Below the pieces are notes generated by a model, which ran no database searches, was not told where the DNA came from, and was given only the letters and a program-made list of their open reading frames with translations. The position numbers and the translations under genes were made by a program. From Blastobasis lacticolella (taxonomy: Eukaryota; Arthropoda; Insecta; Lepidoptera; Blastobasidae), in the NCBI GenBank assembly GCA_905147135.1, contig LR990049.1, positions 12,045,428 to 12,109,427 on the forward strand: DNA of 64,000 nt. The letters run 5' to 3'. Below, one piece after another: positions 22,705-35,136 of this stretch. Positions within the stretch are counted from its first letter, which is position 1. The number at the start of each line of letters is the position of its first letter.

Positions 22705-24115
22705 ACCGGTGAATAACACTCTATATGCCGTGCCGGAGATACTAGTGTTGATAAAACAATTTTGCCCCGATGCATGAGAGAGATTATTACTTGGAAGATT
22801 GAGTTTTCAATAAATACCATCTCTCAATTTATTCATATAATTATAAACAGGACTGCAGCTATGTGAGAATTAAATAAAATTCCTCGGCATCATATAGACA
22901 GACAGATTTAATTTTTAATTGCTCAAAAAAGAATAATTACATAAAAAAGTACAGACAAAATCTTTATCAAGTTGTGGGTAAAGGCCTATCTTGGCATCCA
23001 GTTTTACTTAATTGTTTTTATTGATGACTACTTACCTGAATTAGAAGAAACATGGCTTAGATTGTACCCTGGACTTTAAGCTAGCAAATGAAAGCCGAAT
23101 CAAAACCCGTTCAGTAGTTTTTACAGACAAACATACAGACACCATAAATAAAGCATTTTTCTTGGCATCTTTACGTCCCAGAATCCTATCCCGACTATAT
23201 TTTCTGTAATGTATTCAATGTACAAACATGGCTTTTTTACAGTTTTATAAAAGTACCTATAGATAGATAGATAGATTACTGCTCGACTGTCGTTACTAAT
23301 ATGGACGCAACCTTACCGGCAGCCACAGACTCACAGTATAATTGACGGTCAATAAACTGATCATTAGTTTATTCGTCGGGTACATATTGATTTGAAATTA
23401 TGAACATGTCCATGCTTAATAGCAATTTAGAAATTATTCGAGACTAATTAATTAGTTGGTACGCCATACTGCTTTGATTACAGTTGACGAGTTTTATTGA
23501 AACAGGCGCGCGTTAATGAAAATTACCTGTGGGTACCTGATGCAGCGTTGCAGGTTCAAATTGGAAATAATTTGTGGGTGAATTTATAATTTTCTACGGC
23601 TTTAATATTGTTTAATATCTGTATGATTTTTAAAATTCAAATTCATTATATCTATCAACTTCATAAATACTAGACCTAGTTAAATATATTATAGAGTTAA
23701 GTTAAAGTTACAATCTACAACTCCTAATACGAAACATGTTGTCTAAAATCTAAATACAGCAGAATCAATTTTAGCGCGACAACTTTATCTTGACGGGCTA
23801 TAGAACTCGAACATAACTCGGATGTTATTTATTTATTATTCTACGGTGTGACAAACGAGCAGCCAGCCAGCCTGATGGTAAGCGGTAACTATCGCCCATA
23901 ACATCTACGATTCATGCATTGGGTGCAGGCAATAAAAATGCAGAACCGCAGGTGCGTTGTCACTGTGAGCTCTAAGATGAAATGCCTCATGACTGTCCTT
24001 CAAACCGAAACACGACAATGTAAGGATGTCTAGTAATGGTATAAATAGATTGTGGCTACCTCGGACACTCATTCAGAATTTTCTATTCCAAATCTTACGA
24101 ACGTGCCGCGAAAGT
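22705..24115. other. Non-coding DNA with a repeat D fragment
   Basis: About 23850-23965 holds 'gcctgatggtaagcggtaac', a - strand repeat D piece. A (atag)n run is at about 23260-23277. The rest is AT-rich with nothing recognised. Confidence 0.5.
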
Positions 24116-24117
24116 GC

Positions 24118-24600
24118 AATGAGTTTTCCAGTAGGTATTGTCAGATGGTTTTAAAAAGCATCAATAGATAGCGCTCCTACAAATTTGGTAATCTTTTTTT
24201 AGTCTGTATGATGGTGGTAGTGATTTCATGCAGCCAAATAATACTAAACTTAAAAATAAAATGTTTATTAATATAAACATAGCTTTTAAAGGATGAAAGA
24301 AATTAAAAAAAATTATTTATGTAAGTAGGCACTATGTTCCATTTTAATACAAACCTTTTATTTTTGGAATACGTTCATTCTTGATCCTAGCGTCCATGAA
24401 ACGAAATGACTCAATCAAATTGATGTTGGTTTTTTTTGTAATAATTTATTAAAACCTCTAAAATTGTTGAAATGTATTGATATGATCCAGTACAAGATAC
24501 CCAGTGTTTATATCCTCTTTGATAAGTACCTATTTCAAGCGATCTTCGATTATCAAAATTGTTGAGGCGCCATCTAGCGAGTGATGCTTTTAATTAATTA
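24118..24600 (+). mobile_element. TIR transposon, copy 1 (non-autonomous)
   Basis: Aligns in reverse over most of its length with about 33660-34070 ('ttttccagtaggtattgtca', 'gatggtggtagtgatttcat', 'ggcgccatctag'). The inner ends form inverted repeats: tagatagcgctcctac and following bases (24165-24192) versus the reverse of 24550-24577. No long ORF, so it is non-autonomous. Superfamily not assigned. Confidence 0.6.
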
Positions 24601-26099
24601 TTGTTCAGATTTTAGGCACCACGCCCATTTGGTGTAAAATAAACCCTTGTTCGTTAAAACAACAAATACCTCCAACACAGCCTCCATAAAAGTGTAAAAT
24701 TTTTCAATCGGCGCTAGTACTGTTTCAAATTACTATTCGGTTTCCTCGCAAAGAAAACCAATAGTCCACTTTTTCGCTACAGCTTTTATTGAAAAGCACC
24801 GCGTATGCAGCTTTTTTTTCGGTTCACCGCTGCAATAACTCTAGCCGTTTGTTGTGGTGTACGGTTTTAAGTACGTTTTGAAAAAAAGAAGGGTTTTTCG
24901 ATGACGATATATGGGATATAATATACGTTGATAGTGTCGTGTACAAAAGGATGTAGAATAGGAAATAGGGCAAACTTTTGCTACTCAGCTTTACATAATC
25001 TTACATGGCCGCTACATAATTTTGTGGGTCACCGTATGTAATATTAAATAGGTCCTTTGAAACTCTGCTGCATGATAGTTATTTTAGGCTCAAAAACAAT
25101 ACGAATTTGTTGATGTATTGTCTTAAGGCTGTTGTTTTAGGGACCGTTAGTGTCGCTTCGCTTAGCGTAAGGTGCCGCCCACAGCAGTTCTTTATGGTAG
25201 CACCTACACAGCGGGACACTTGCGCCGCGCAGATGTGGAATGCTTTATGTTGTGACGTTATAAAAGGGAATGTCTGTGTTGACGTCGTATTAATGGCTCA
25301 ATTAATGGAGAGCTAAAGGACGCTCTCTTCATTTTGTTATACAAAGAGAAAGTCAGCGTAGGTGAATGTTTACTTGTTATTTGTAACCCGCGATGCAAAA
25401 TAAGGTTTTCGGTTTGACATGTGTATCTGTGAGTATGTTTGTGGCAGCGTAGATCCGGGGCTCTATTTATGAACTCTGGCTGAACCTCAATTTTAATTTT
25501 CGATAAAAATATTTTTTATTTGAATTGGCAACACCCGCTTTCGGTGTTAAAAGATAGTAAATATCAGCGTCATGCATCAAAATATTGAACTTTTCAACCT
25601 TAAAACCTGTTACATAAAAAAAAAATTGGTGCTCAGGACGCTGTAACGGATTTCGATTCTTTATTCGAAACCATTTTCATCGAGATGATTCTTAGCTTTG
25701 TTTGTTTAATTAAAATCTGATTTCGGAAATATTTGAGCATAGATAGACATTATCGATAGTTCTCCGGCATAGCTGTCGATTTGTTAAGGTTAGTTTGTTT
25801 GACCGCCAGCTCAACTGATGCTTTGTGCTATGCATACCTATACTTCATGCTTGGTAGTACAAATTTTTATCAACCCAGAGTTCGGTCCGAGTGCATGTCC
25901 ACACCATCCATTCAGGTCGCAAACCGTTAAAAATAGCCCCGCTGTTCAGAATAGCGTCCTGTGATCTCCGGAGCGAGCTGCGAAAGGCTGCTAAAGCAGG
26001 TTATTAATACATTCGCGGGCAAACATAATTACGTGCCCACGTCGCTTTTGCTTGCAATATTTGCTAGAGAGATGTATGTAAATATTTTTCTGAGCGGCG
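24600..26099. other. Non-coding DNA, nothing recognised
   Basis: A 69-codon ORF at 25107-25316 has no recognisable domain. No repeats of the families seen elsewhere were found. Confidence 0.35.
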
Positions 26100-28460
26100 T
26101 TTACTGATGTTGCGAGATGGCAATAACGCAGACAGACGTAATGAGGGAGGATGGTAGTAAAACGGCAGCGCACTCCGCTGCGAGTGTAACGCGCTGGCTG
26201 AGTGTAAGGTTCAAAATGCATGCACGGCGGTGTCTCGCGATATATGGTCCAAATTTGCCAGGCGAGAGGCGCCGCGGGGCGCGCCGTAACGAGCACGCCG
26301 GCGATCGCGACAACCGCGAGCATGGCGCCTCTTATAAATATTACCTCTTGAATTTTAACCCCAATGTCCGCCATCCCGGCGCTGTCTGTTGGCGCCTCCC
26401 GAAGGGATGTATTCTTATTAGGATGACAGCTCCGTGTCACTGTTGTTTTTATGAGGCTGCATTTTTAACATTACGTTTATTTTGGTTCTCTCAGGAGCCC
26501 TTGCTACAGTTTTTGCTGGCTACAAGTTGGAGTGTGTGGAGTTTGGAGGCGGCTTTTTTGTTAGTTACTGACAATGAGTAAGCGCGGTGTGCGTTTACGT
26601 ATTACATTGTTGAGGTAACTTTTATTTATATTTCTGTTCTTTTCAAAAGATTCCTTTGTCTCCGATAATGAAATATCCACTCGGAATACAACAAAGGTAC
26701 AGGTTTTCTTGTATAGGCACTCTTTCAAACGCACTGTAGCTAACGACTCGAACAGAGTTTACATGAAAGCTTCCTTGTTCTTTAGAAATTTATGGAGTCT
26801 TGTTAGTTTTGCGAGAGCGGTTCCGTCTCGCGTAGTATTTTATGACGTTCTAGAAAACTTGATAACTAACTGCTTGCTGGGGTTGTACAAACTTATAATT
26901 AAGCTGGCGATGTCTTTGCCGACGACAATTAATTAGTCCACGGCCCGGCACAGCAATAACTGCGTGTCGGCTCGTGAGGGATGAGCCGCGTCGGCCCCGC
27001 GACATACTACCACCATTGGAAAGTATGCCCGAGATAGTAGTGCAAGGTAGAGCACTGCTTATATCTTGTAGATTGTGACTCGGCAATATTTTCACTCAGA
27101 TAAAGCCAGCATGGTCAAGTTTCTAAACCAAGTGTGACTTACAATCCGAATAAATCCTATAAATCCATACGCGTAAATCTCCGACACATTTTATGGACGT
27201 TCGTTGTGTACAATAATCATATGTCACAAGAAAAGTTATCGCGGGTGTGGCCGTTTCTTCATTCTGATGCAAGTCACCCGAGCAACTTCTAGTTTCTTTT
27301 CCCACACTCACGCGAACTATCCGTATATGACAACTGGGCCCACAATGCGGCTATAATTCACTTTCTGAACATACGTGGAACATTGTATCAACAAACAACG
27401 GAATGCTTTTGCATAAAAAACATTTACGTTTAAAGGCATACCGTTGCGCGTTGTTTTATTTGAGCGCTGTAACGCTTTTACGGGGATTATGCAAGAGCAG
27501 AAAAAAGGAGCGTAGGTAATGACGAGGACGTTTATGCCTATCTCGGAACGTTTCGCGTCTCAAACGTCGGATTAATCTGAGGCGGCTGCGGCGTTGATTG
27601 TGCGAATAATAATCGCGCGAGTCGCTCGCACGGTTGAGGAGCGTCAAAGCCGAGCGCAAAGGAACAAAGCCTCCAATTACCCGAGCGGGCACGCCGTGGG
27701 CTTTTAGTGAATAATGAGCCGCTTATCCAGCCGGATGGCGGTTCACTAGAATTGTTCTTGAGTGGGCCGCGGACCACCCGGCCGCGGCCAGCTGGTGCAT
27801 CCTGCGCCGGAACGGGGTCACGGGGGATTGGGCACAGATTCGTGGCGCGGCGCTGTTGTTGTCTAATATTGAGCCATTGTATTGGACGTAAATACGCGCG
27901 GCAATTAAATAAAAGGCTCCAATCTGGTTGATCGCTTGTCAAGAATACTATATAATTACTACTACTAATACTGGAGAGTTCAACATGGAGTTATGCAAGA
28001 AAGGGGTGAAAACGTTTTTACGGGGTCAGCAACTCGGTGGGTGAACCCCCTGGTATTGCAAACGTCCATAGGCTGCGGTGACTGCTTACCATCACGAAGT
28101 CCGTAAGCTTGTTTGAAACCTTAGTGGTAAAAAAAAAAATTTTTTTCTCGAAACATCCACAAACATACCTTCTACACATATCTTATTCAGAAAACAATAC
28201 ATCGTTATTTCGTACCTCTCATTTGCAGTTATAGGACAATAAGTAAGGAGCGAATGTCCTGTCAGGTTTTGTTGACCCGGGGGCGGGGTCAGCCAGGCCC
28301 GCGGTTGGTTCTGACGTGTGCCGCGGCAAGCACTGAGGCACGCACCGCGGCCGCGTCAACGCAATTTTGCACGTCGCAGTCGCGTCAGTGGACCCTCGCT
28401 TTGACATTTGGCGCAAAATGAACGCGGTCACACTCGGCCGGGCGCGGCTCAAGCCTTTTC
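26100..28460. other. GC/CpG-richer unique islands
   Basis: Three sub-blocks (about 26160-26420, 27540-27910 and 28250-28460) are much richer in G+C and CpG than the AT-rich background and match no repeat family in the window. ORFs of 149-154 codons overlap on opposite strands at 25991-26581. With so few A/T-rich stop codons such ORFs arise easily, neither shows a domain, and both run through low-complexity Arg/Ala stretches. Regulatory DNA, a CpG-rich promoter or an unrecognised first exon remain possible. Repeat D occupies 27960-28140 between the second and third block. Confidence 0.35.
27960..28140 (+). repeat. Repeat D, A-tailed copy
   Basis: 'gagttcaacatggagtt', 'ggtattgcaaacgtccatag' and 'gctgcggtgactgcttacc' match 55850-55970. 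Ends in an A run at about 28131. Confidence 0.7.
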
Positions 28461-29129
28461 AGTGTTCGAACGTGAAAAGATTGAGCCTAGGTAGGTAGTT
28501 TATGTGGTGCTGTAGGTAGGTACTTGTTTGGGAAGTAGCGATTTCTTTTAATGGAACATGTATTTGTGATAGCATTGTGTACCAATGAGAGTCTTTGTGG
28601 TGTTGCTTACACCGCCTAGTGGGTAAGGGCAGAAGATGATGAGAGGTACGGAGAAAGTTTTGATTACCTAAATTTTGGCAACGATATTATAATAATAAAT
28701 CATAAAAGGAACTAAATGCCATTTTAGTTTGATGGCTCTAATGAAACCCCCATGCATTCTAATTAATTTTGTTATAAAAAAAGGTCTAAACAACAACATT
28801 TCATAAAAATATTACGTCTCATCAAACACATTCTACGACTCCACAACTTATTACAGCAAGTTTAAATAACAATCCGACAGTGTTGAAACAGCGTGCACCT
28901 TCAGGCGTTTTCTGTGGATACTGGAGACTATTCCGTTGAAATGTCAACGATGAATGCCTGGAAAATTACACCGGCTTTTGAAATGAGTATATTTTTAAAA
29001 GCGCCCTTGATTTCTCTCGTAAAGCGAGATGGCCTCCCGCGAACAATCTCGTTATGGTGCGTTTAGACAAGAGGGAGAGTATTCACCGTGCTGTTTTGGT
29101 GTAGATGAAATAAATAATACCGGAAGACA

Positions 29130-29292
29130 CAGCGTGAGTAAGCCTCCTCCACAAGGTGGACCGACAACCTGGTAAAGATCAAGGTACCAGCTGGATGCGG
29201 AAGGCACAGGGCCAGCCTTTGTGGAGATCTCTAGGGTAGGCCTATGCCCAACAGTGGGCGTTTTTCGGCTGTTATGATGATGATGATGAATT
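29130..29292 (+). mobile_element. RTE-type LINE 3' end
   Basis: 'cagctggatgcggaaggcac', 'ggtaggcctatgcccaacag', 'tgggcgtttttcggctg' and a (atg)n tail form the familiar 3' end of lepidopteran RTE elements. Related pieces are at 34080 and 53033 on the - strand. Confidence 0.6.
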
Positions 29293-29446
29293 ATAAAGAA
29301 TGTTTATTTATTTATTTAATGTTATAGGGATTTTTTAATACAGCAAATCCAGGAAAAGTAAGCGGATATTAATGGCCCCGACGGGAGTTATACAGTAAAC
29401 CCGGTATCAGTTCAGGGCAGCGACCAATCTTACGACAGTATTACGG

Positions 29447-29715
29447 AGTGTTTACACCAGACGAACATGAGCAAAAACATAGTCATAGAGCAAAAGCTTT
29501 CGCTCGCGTTCTTATACAAGACGAACGAGTATTCTAAGAATGCGACTGCTTTACATTTGTTAACACCGTTCGAATGAGCACTCTTAGAGCATTCGTGTAA
29601 ACACAGTAGAATGCTTCGTAGAACAACGAAAGGACGTTCATTCTCTTCTTGTATCAAGGGAATACGTCATTATAGTTACTTATTTGCCCTCAACATATAT
29701 GTTCGCTTGGTGTAA
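29447..29715. mobile_element. MITE with about 20-bp TIR
   Basis: The left end 'gtgtttacaccagacgaaca' (29447) and the right end 'tgttcgcttggtgtaaat' (about 29698-29715) are complementary with few differences. Internal ORFs are short and not convincing. The target duplication is unclear. Confidence 0.55.
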
Positions 29716-29995
29716 ATGTACCGTCTTACTTGCCCGGTTGGCGAGCTCGCGTTAAAGCCGATACACACATTGTTAAATGCCAATAGCTCGTATTTTATTC
29801 GACTGGCTTCAATTTGCTTATTTATAAAACAGTACACACATTTAGCTCTTGATGGAGTTGAATGAGATGGAATAAGCGAGTATACGGCGAGTTATTTATA
29901 CCATCTCGTTACGGCGATAGTTTTTTATTTAATCATTTACTCGTGTATATTATTCGGAATTTTCCTTTTTCAACCTAACTTGAAGATTTTTCATT

Positions 29996-30217
29996 AAAAG
30001 TGTCTAGGGATCGAGCACGTTTATGTTGATCATTAAAAATCGGGATCTCTTTATTATATTTCTTTTAATATCATAAAAAAGGCCTAGGGATAAAGAGTGT
30101 TTTATCTACTTACTAAAAATGAGATCTTTGTTTTTAAAAATGATATTCTAAAATATATGTTACTAAGCATCTTGATTTTTAGAAGATGGTAAAAATACAT
30201 GAAACCTAGACACTTTT
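29996..30217. mobile_element. MITE, 222 bp, 13-bp perfect TIR
   Basis: AAAAGTGTCTAGG at 29996-30008 and CCTAGACACTTTT at 30205-30217 are exact reverse complements. The inside carries two loosely related halves ('ctagggatcgagcacg' and 'ctagggataaagagtg'), suggesting an internal tandem duplication. No ORF. Confidence 0.6.
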
Positions 30218-30318
30218 GACGAGTGTATATTTAAATAGCTTAGTCGTCACTTTGCAATTCATCAATATCGGACGTGGAAATGGTATAACATACATCCGAA
30301 TTTTGTAGTTCTCTTTTT

Positions 30319-31055
30319 ATACCACTAAGGTGGCAAACAAGCCTACGGCCTGCCTGATGGTAAGCAGTCACCGCAGCATATGAACGTTTGCAATACCGAG
30401 GGCATCACCTACGCATTGCCGCCCCCGTAAAAATCTTTTCAGCCCTTTCTTGAAGAACTCCATGTCGAATTGTACTCATCACGTGTTGTAGTTTCACGTG
30501 AATAAAGCTTCAAATCAACATACATACAATAATTGTGCTGGCTTGTTTGCCCACAGCTAATAATCGAGTTGTCAATTACTAGTCAGCCCACCGTGATGGA
30601 TAGAGGTACCAAGCAATAATGCTATGCTTAATCGTAATCCAATCAATTATCAATCCGATTAGAAGTACACGTTACAATTAGACTGCGATTATGCGATATG
30701 GTGACATAGTGATATCAGTGCTCTTGTTATTATAATTGTACTACGAATAAGTTGTACTACTAATGATTTAATGTACCTAAATGCCATGTAACTATTGTTA
30801 TTAATAAATAATCTGAATTTGTACCTCTTTCAAGTTTAGAGCAGTTTAAGTTTAACATTGTTTTGCACAATAACGGTAGGCTAATTACATAGCTCTGCTG
30901 CTAACAATATCTGATTTTTATGATTGAAATTTTTAGTTTTACGATTACATATTATCAATTGCAGGAATCGTGGATGTTTTGGGAAATAGTTACCGCTTAC
31001 CATCAGCCACCACCATCACTTGCTCTTGTCACTGCGTAGCATAAAAAGATACCAC
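30319..31055. repeat. Repeat D fragments
   Basis: The - strand piece 30319-30490 has 'gcctgcctgatggtaagcag' and 'gaactccatgtcgaattgtact'. A + strand piece at about 30965-31050 has 'agttaccgcttaccatcag' and ends 'gcataaaaag'. Confidence 0.55.
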
Positions 31056-32584
31056 CTTACAATCCATCTTGCATAGTCATAAATCTTTAAGGCACAGACC
31101 CAAAGTGCACTCAAGTGTTACATATTTTAATGACCGATAAAATAAATTTGTTTACGCTGTAGCTCGCTAGTGCTGCGGCGTTAATTTTCTATCTTTTAAA
31201 TTGAATAAAAAACATAAAATACATATTTTATGTGGCCCGTAAACGGTTGGGGCGATCATGAAATTCGACTGTTTGGTGTTTTATTATAAGGAGTTACCCG
31301 GTGCTGTTCCTTGACACGGAATAGCGAATTAAAAGCAGAAAATTCGCGTTTTACGACATCGTAATTCCTATGTTTTGGCAATTACGCCGTTTTAGTGCTG
31401 ATGACTGCTGAAACGTTTGGGTTTTACACGATTACAACAGCGTACTCATCACCAGCCTGAAAAAGCTCATTCACTCAAAGAAAATATGTTTTGGAAATTG
31501 GCATGGTATGATTTTTATTGTTCTATCTGGTTGGACTTAATCGAAATGATGTATTCAAGACAAGATTATCATACAATAATAAGTTGTTTTAAAAAGTAAC
31601 AGTTTTACAGATTATACCTACGTACCTATAAACCTGAACAAAACGATAGCAGTAAATAATAACACTATATTACAATTGTAGACCCTATTTAAATAAATAA
31701 AATCTACACTTAGAACGTACAGCTTAAGTCCAGCACATAAATCCTACGGAATGTAATGCAGATATTATAAATAGAATAATGCAGTAAATCTTCTATTTCC
31801 ATAGTGAAGGTAGATCTAGATCGGGCGACAAATACCTGTTTATATTTGTCGGGAGGCAGTCACAATTTGCGACCGAGCACCGTACCTCGACAGCCCATTG
31901 CGAATGCAGCATCGGTGAGAATTGAACCTAAACGACCCTCCGGATATACCTTACAGCCGTATTCTCAAACAAACTGTTCAATAAGCATAAACATGACATC
32001 GCCAAGAAGGGGACCACGGGGTACGCAAATGGAGAGAAAAATCTCCTTATTTTATTTGATAGCAACCATAAAAATATTCCTATCAGAAATGACAATTCTA
32101 TTGCGGCAAAATAAGATGGGACCAATATTATTCTCGACGGTCTTGTTTGTAGCTATCCATACTTGATTATTTGATACGAATTCACGCTGGGAAAGTAGTC
32201 TGTAGTCGCAATGTGTATTTAAGTATTGGAACCATTTTACTTAAGTCTGCAAAATCGATTTATATTCAAACTACCTGCACCTATGAAGCGTTTAATAGGA
32301 TCGTTCGCTATAATGTGAACGGAAATTATGCGTTGCCAACTATTCAATCTGTTTTATGGTTCAAACTCGTAAAGACTTTGTTGGAAACTGTAGATTTCCT
32401 AGATATGTTGTTAGTTTCTACCGCTGTGTCAGTGTCCGATGCAGCGATAGGGCTCGTGTAACGCGTCGATTTCTCGGTCTCCGACAGGCGTCCACGCAAC
32501 AAAGTGGTGAGGGCCTGTTATGTGAAGCTAGAAAGGTAATTGGATGGGACTGGAGATGGTCAATTTGTTTGTTAGATTTGGCTG
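31056..32584. other. Non-coding DNA, no supportable gene
   Basis: ORFs at 31804-32166 (120 codons, +) and 32171-32628 show no domain, no signal and no splice support. They overlap AT-rich sequence and were not accepted as genes. Confidence 0.35.
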
Positions 32585-32818
32585 AGAAGGAAAGCATCAT
32601 GATGAAACCTGCAAATTCAGACACGTGAATTTGTAACTATGATCCAGTCTGGTCAGGTTCCTCTGGTAGTTGGGTCACGGAGGTCAGATGATAGTCGCTT
32701 CACTGTAATTACGTGATCGCTAAATACTGGATCATGGTCAAGGCGGCCCTCGGGCCCTTGTTCCCGAGAGCACAACCGCGACATTAACGATAAGATGATT
32801 TTGTTATTATTATTAACC
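32585..32818 (+). mobile_element. SINE A copy 4, head missing
   Basis: 'ggaaagcatcatgatgaaac', 'ctatgatccagtctggtcag', 'gggtcacggaggtcagatg' and the tail 'gttattattatta' match the other SINE A copies. Confidence 0.75.
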
Positions 32819-33229
32819 TATGTTAATTACTCATGCCTACCTAACACTTGTTATTGTATATTTTTTACTTGAATTATCATAGCCACTTACATCTCATACG
32901 TGGCTATAGAATTGTAAATCAGAGCAAGTAGGTATTTGTTACATAATTCGAGTCAGTGAAATGACAAGCAGTACATGTGGCACCAGTAGGTAGGTATCCT
33001 TTACTGGATATTCTGTATGCTACTGTATTTACTGTTTCGAATTACAGATCAACGTACCCATAGCCAGGTGTTACCAACCTAGAGCCATGATTAGAAACTC
33101 GAATACCATAGATAGAGGCACTCCAAGCAATAAAAAGAAGAAGTATAACAATTGTTCGTAAAGCTCGCCCTAAAAGAGTTCCCGTGCTGCTTATTGTCGC
33201 GTATTCTGTTGACTCTTGCCGCTGTATAC

Positions 33230-33246
33230 CAGGGTTTCTCAAACTT
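33230..33246 (+). repeat. hAT-like terminal motif
   Basis: CAGGGTTTCTCAAACTT closely resembles the common hAT terminal inverted repeat (CAGxGGTTCTCAAACTT). No matching right end was found nearby, so it is at most a remnant. Confidence 0.25.
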
Positions 33247-33659
33247 ATGACTATCAATCTTAATCCCTTTAAAAATAACATTGGTTTTAAAACAACAAAA
33301 GGTATTGTGATATGAAGCTTTATATTTTTGCGAAATGTGTCGATTTGAGGATACATTACTTTTGGATGCTTGATACTGGCTCATCGAGTCGCTCCCATCT
33401 GCCCCGGTGTTGCCCTGGTAACGAGACGCATAGAAAAATTTGTTTCATGTGCCCCGGTAGCACGCTTAAACACTGATCATGAACCTATGTTCAACACACA
33501 CGTACACGAACACGTTGCCTGTAAGTGCGTTCAATGATCATTATAATCTGGACGCCTTCAAGGTTAGAGTGAATAGGCTGTTCCTTGACAGGCATGCTGT
33601 ATCATCGGCCGCATCGTCACTTACCACCAGGTGAGATGGCGGTCAATGAGTAGATTTCC

Positions 33660-34070
33660 AATAGGTATCTAAAGCATTCCTAACCACTCACTAGATGGCG
33701 CCCCGACAATTTTGGTAATTTATAATCGCTTGAATTATGTTCTTAGCAAACAGGATATAAACACTGGGTACATTGTATTGGATAATATTGTATTTGTCAA
33801 TAGTTTTCAACCATTTTAGAGGTTGTAATAATAATGGAACATAGTGCCAATTTCTATAAATATTTAATTTTACATTTCGTTTAACCTGTAACAGTTATGT
33901 TTATGTTAATAAACATTTTATTTTTAAGTTTAGTATTAGTTGGCTGCATGAAATCACTACCACCATCATACAGATTAAAAAAAGATAACCAAAATTGTAG
34001 GAACGCCATCTATTAATGCTTTTTGAAACCAACTGACAATACCTACCGGAAAACTCCTCATAGCCTAGCT
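33660..34070 (-). mobile_element. TIR transposon, copy 2 (non-autonomous)
   Basis: Reverse-oriented relative of 24118-24600. Inner terminal inverted repeats: ctagatggcgccccgacaat with following bases (33691 on) and its counterpart ending at 34012 (aaaattgtaggaacgccatc). The shared inside includes 'atgaaatcactaccaccatc'. It is about 90 bases shorter than copy 1 between the inner repeats. Confidence 0.6.
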
Positions 34071-34079
34071 AGTCTCTAC

Positions 34080-34165
34080 ATCATCATCATATCAGCCAGA
34101 AGACGCCTACTGCTAGACACAGGCCTCCCCTAGATATCTCCGCAAAGGCCGGTCCTGTGACATAG
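34080..34165 (-). mobile_element. RTE-type LINE 3' end fragment
   Basis: Begins (atc)n and reads 'cagccagaagacgcctactg' then 'caggcctcccctagatatct', the reverse of the tail at 29130-29292. Confidence 0.55.
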
Positions 34166-34460
34166 CTAGTCTAATATATAAAAAATTCGGCAAACCTGTG
34201 CAGCTCGCATACCCCACATTGAGAAGCGGCTGTATAACGCTAGACGCCTTCCCGCCCCGTCGTAACTAGCGCACTAGTAGGAAATTCTGTCGTTAGCTTA
34301 ACCCGCTAAAAGTCCCACGGTCGATGTAATAGCACCTTGCCCGCTGACTGGAATAAGTGCTTTGGATTTTTCATCGAACAAATTGCGAAGTGGGATGAAT
34401 ATTCGGTACCTACTCTGGTAGATAAGATGGAGCATCTGAGTTATGTACATTACTTGAATT

Positions 34461-34630
34461 CTAACTGATGCTCTTACGGTGAGAGCATCAGTTCAAGTTC
34501 AGGTTCAGTTCATCATGATTAAACCTGCACATTCAGGCGACTGTGCAACCATGATCCAATCTGGTCAGGTTCCCCCGGTTACATGATCAGCCAAATCCTT
34601 GATCATGGTCAAGCCGGACCCCAGGCCGTC
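34461..34630 (+). mobile_element. SINE A copy 5, internally rearranged
   Basis: 'ctaactgatgctcttacgg' is followed by the extra stretch 'agttcaagttcaggttcagt', and then the usual 'catcatgattaaacctgcac' and 'ccatgatccaatctggtcag'. The segment between 'ggttcc' and 'tgatcagccaaatcc' is shortened. Confidence 0.7.
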
Positions 34631-34914
34631 GGGTATGTTTCTTGGGAAAAGTTGTTCAGTTTCATGGGTAGAATATGAGGTTTCAATTAATGCTAGCGGT
34701 CTTTTTACACCCTGTATACCTTGAATAAATTCTACACACTTAGATTGTGTTTAATAAATATTACTTCAATATAACTCAAGCATACCTATTTCAAACCGCT
34801 AAATATTAATTTTTACTAAAGTTTTAATAACATCATCGGCTTATTGGATTGAACTCGATATCCATAAAATTGTTTCAATCTCTGTGAAATTAAAAACGCC
34901 GAACGATACATATT

Positions 34915-35136
34915 CGGGGTTAGATTCCTGGTCGGGCAGAAATTAAAATAATGAATTTTAATTTCTGTTACTGTTCGGGATTTGTATGTTGAATAAGTAT
35001 GTATTTAAAAAATATACCTATAAGTTTATGTAGTTCACCGGTTTTCTGGTTCCCATAATGGCGATAACACAAGCTTTGCTTACTTTGGGGCTAAATGGCG
35101 CTGTGTTAATTGTCCAAGCATATTTATTTATTTATA
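34915..35136 (+). mobile_element. SINE B copy 2, truncated head
   Basis: Starts within the B box ('gttagattcctggtcgggca'). It continues 'gaaattaaaataatgaattt' and ends 'ttggggctaaatggcgctgt' and 'tatttatttata'. Confidence 0.75.

Noticed and set aside
25991..26581. Overlapping 149- and 154-codon ORFs as genes
   Set aside because: They lie on opposite strands of a GC-rich block where stop codons are rare, and have no domain, signal or splice support.
31804..32628. Protein-coding genes in three overlapping ORFs
   Set aside because: No recognisable domains, no start or splice support, and antisense ORFs of similar length.
32871..32910. Regulatory hairpin (atagccac ... gtggctat)
   Set aside because: An eight-base stem in AT-rich DNA is expected by chance.
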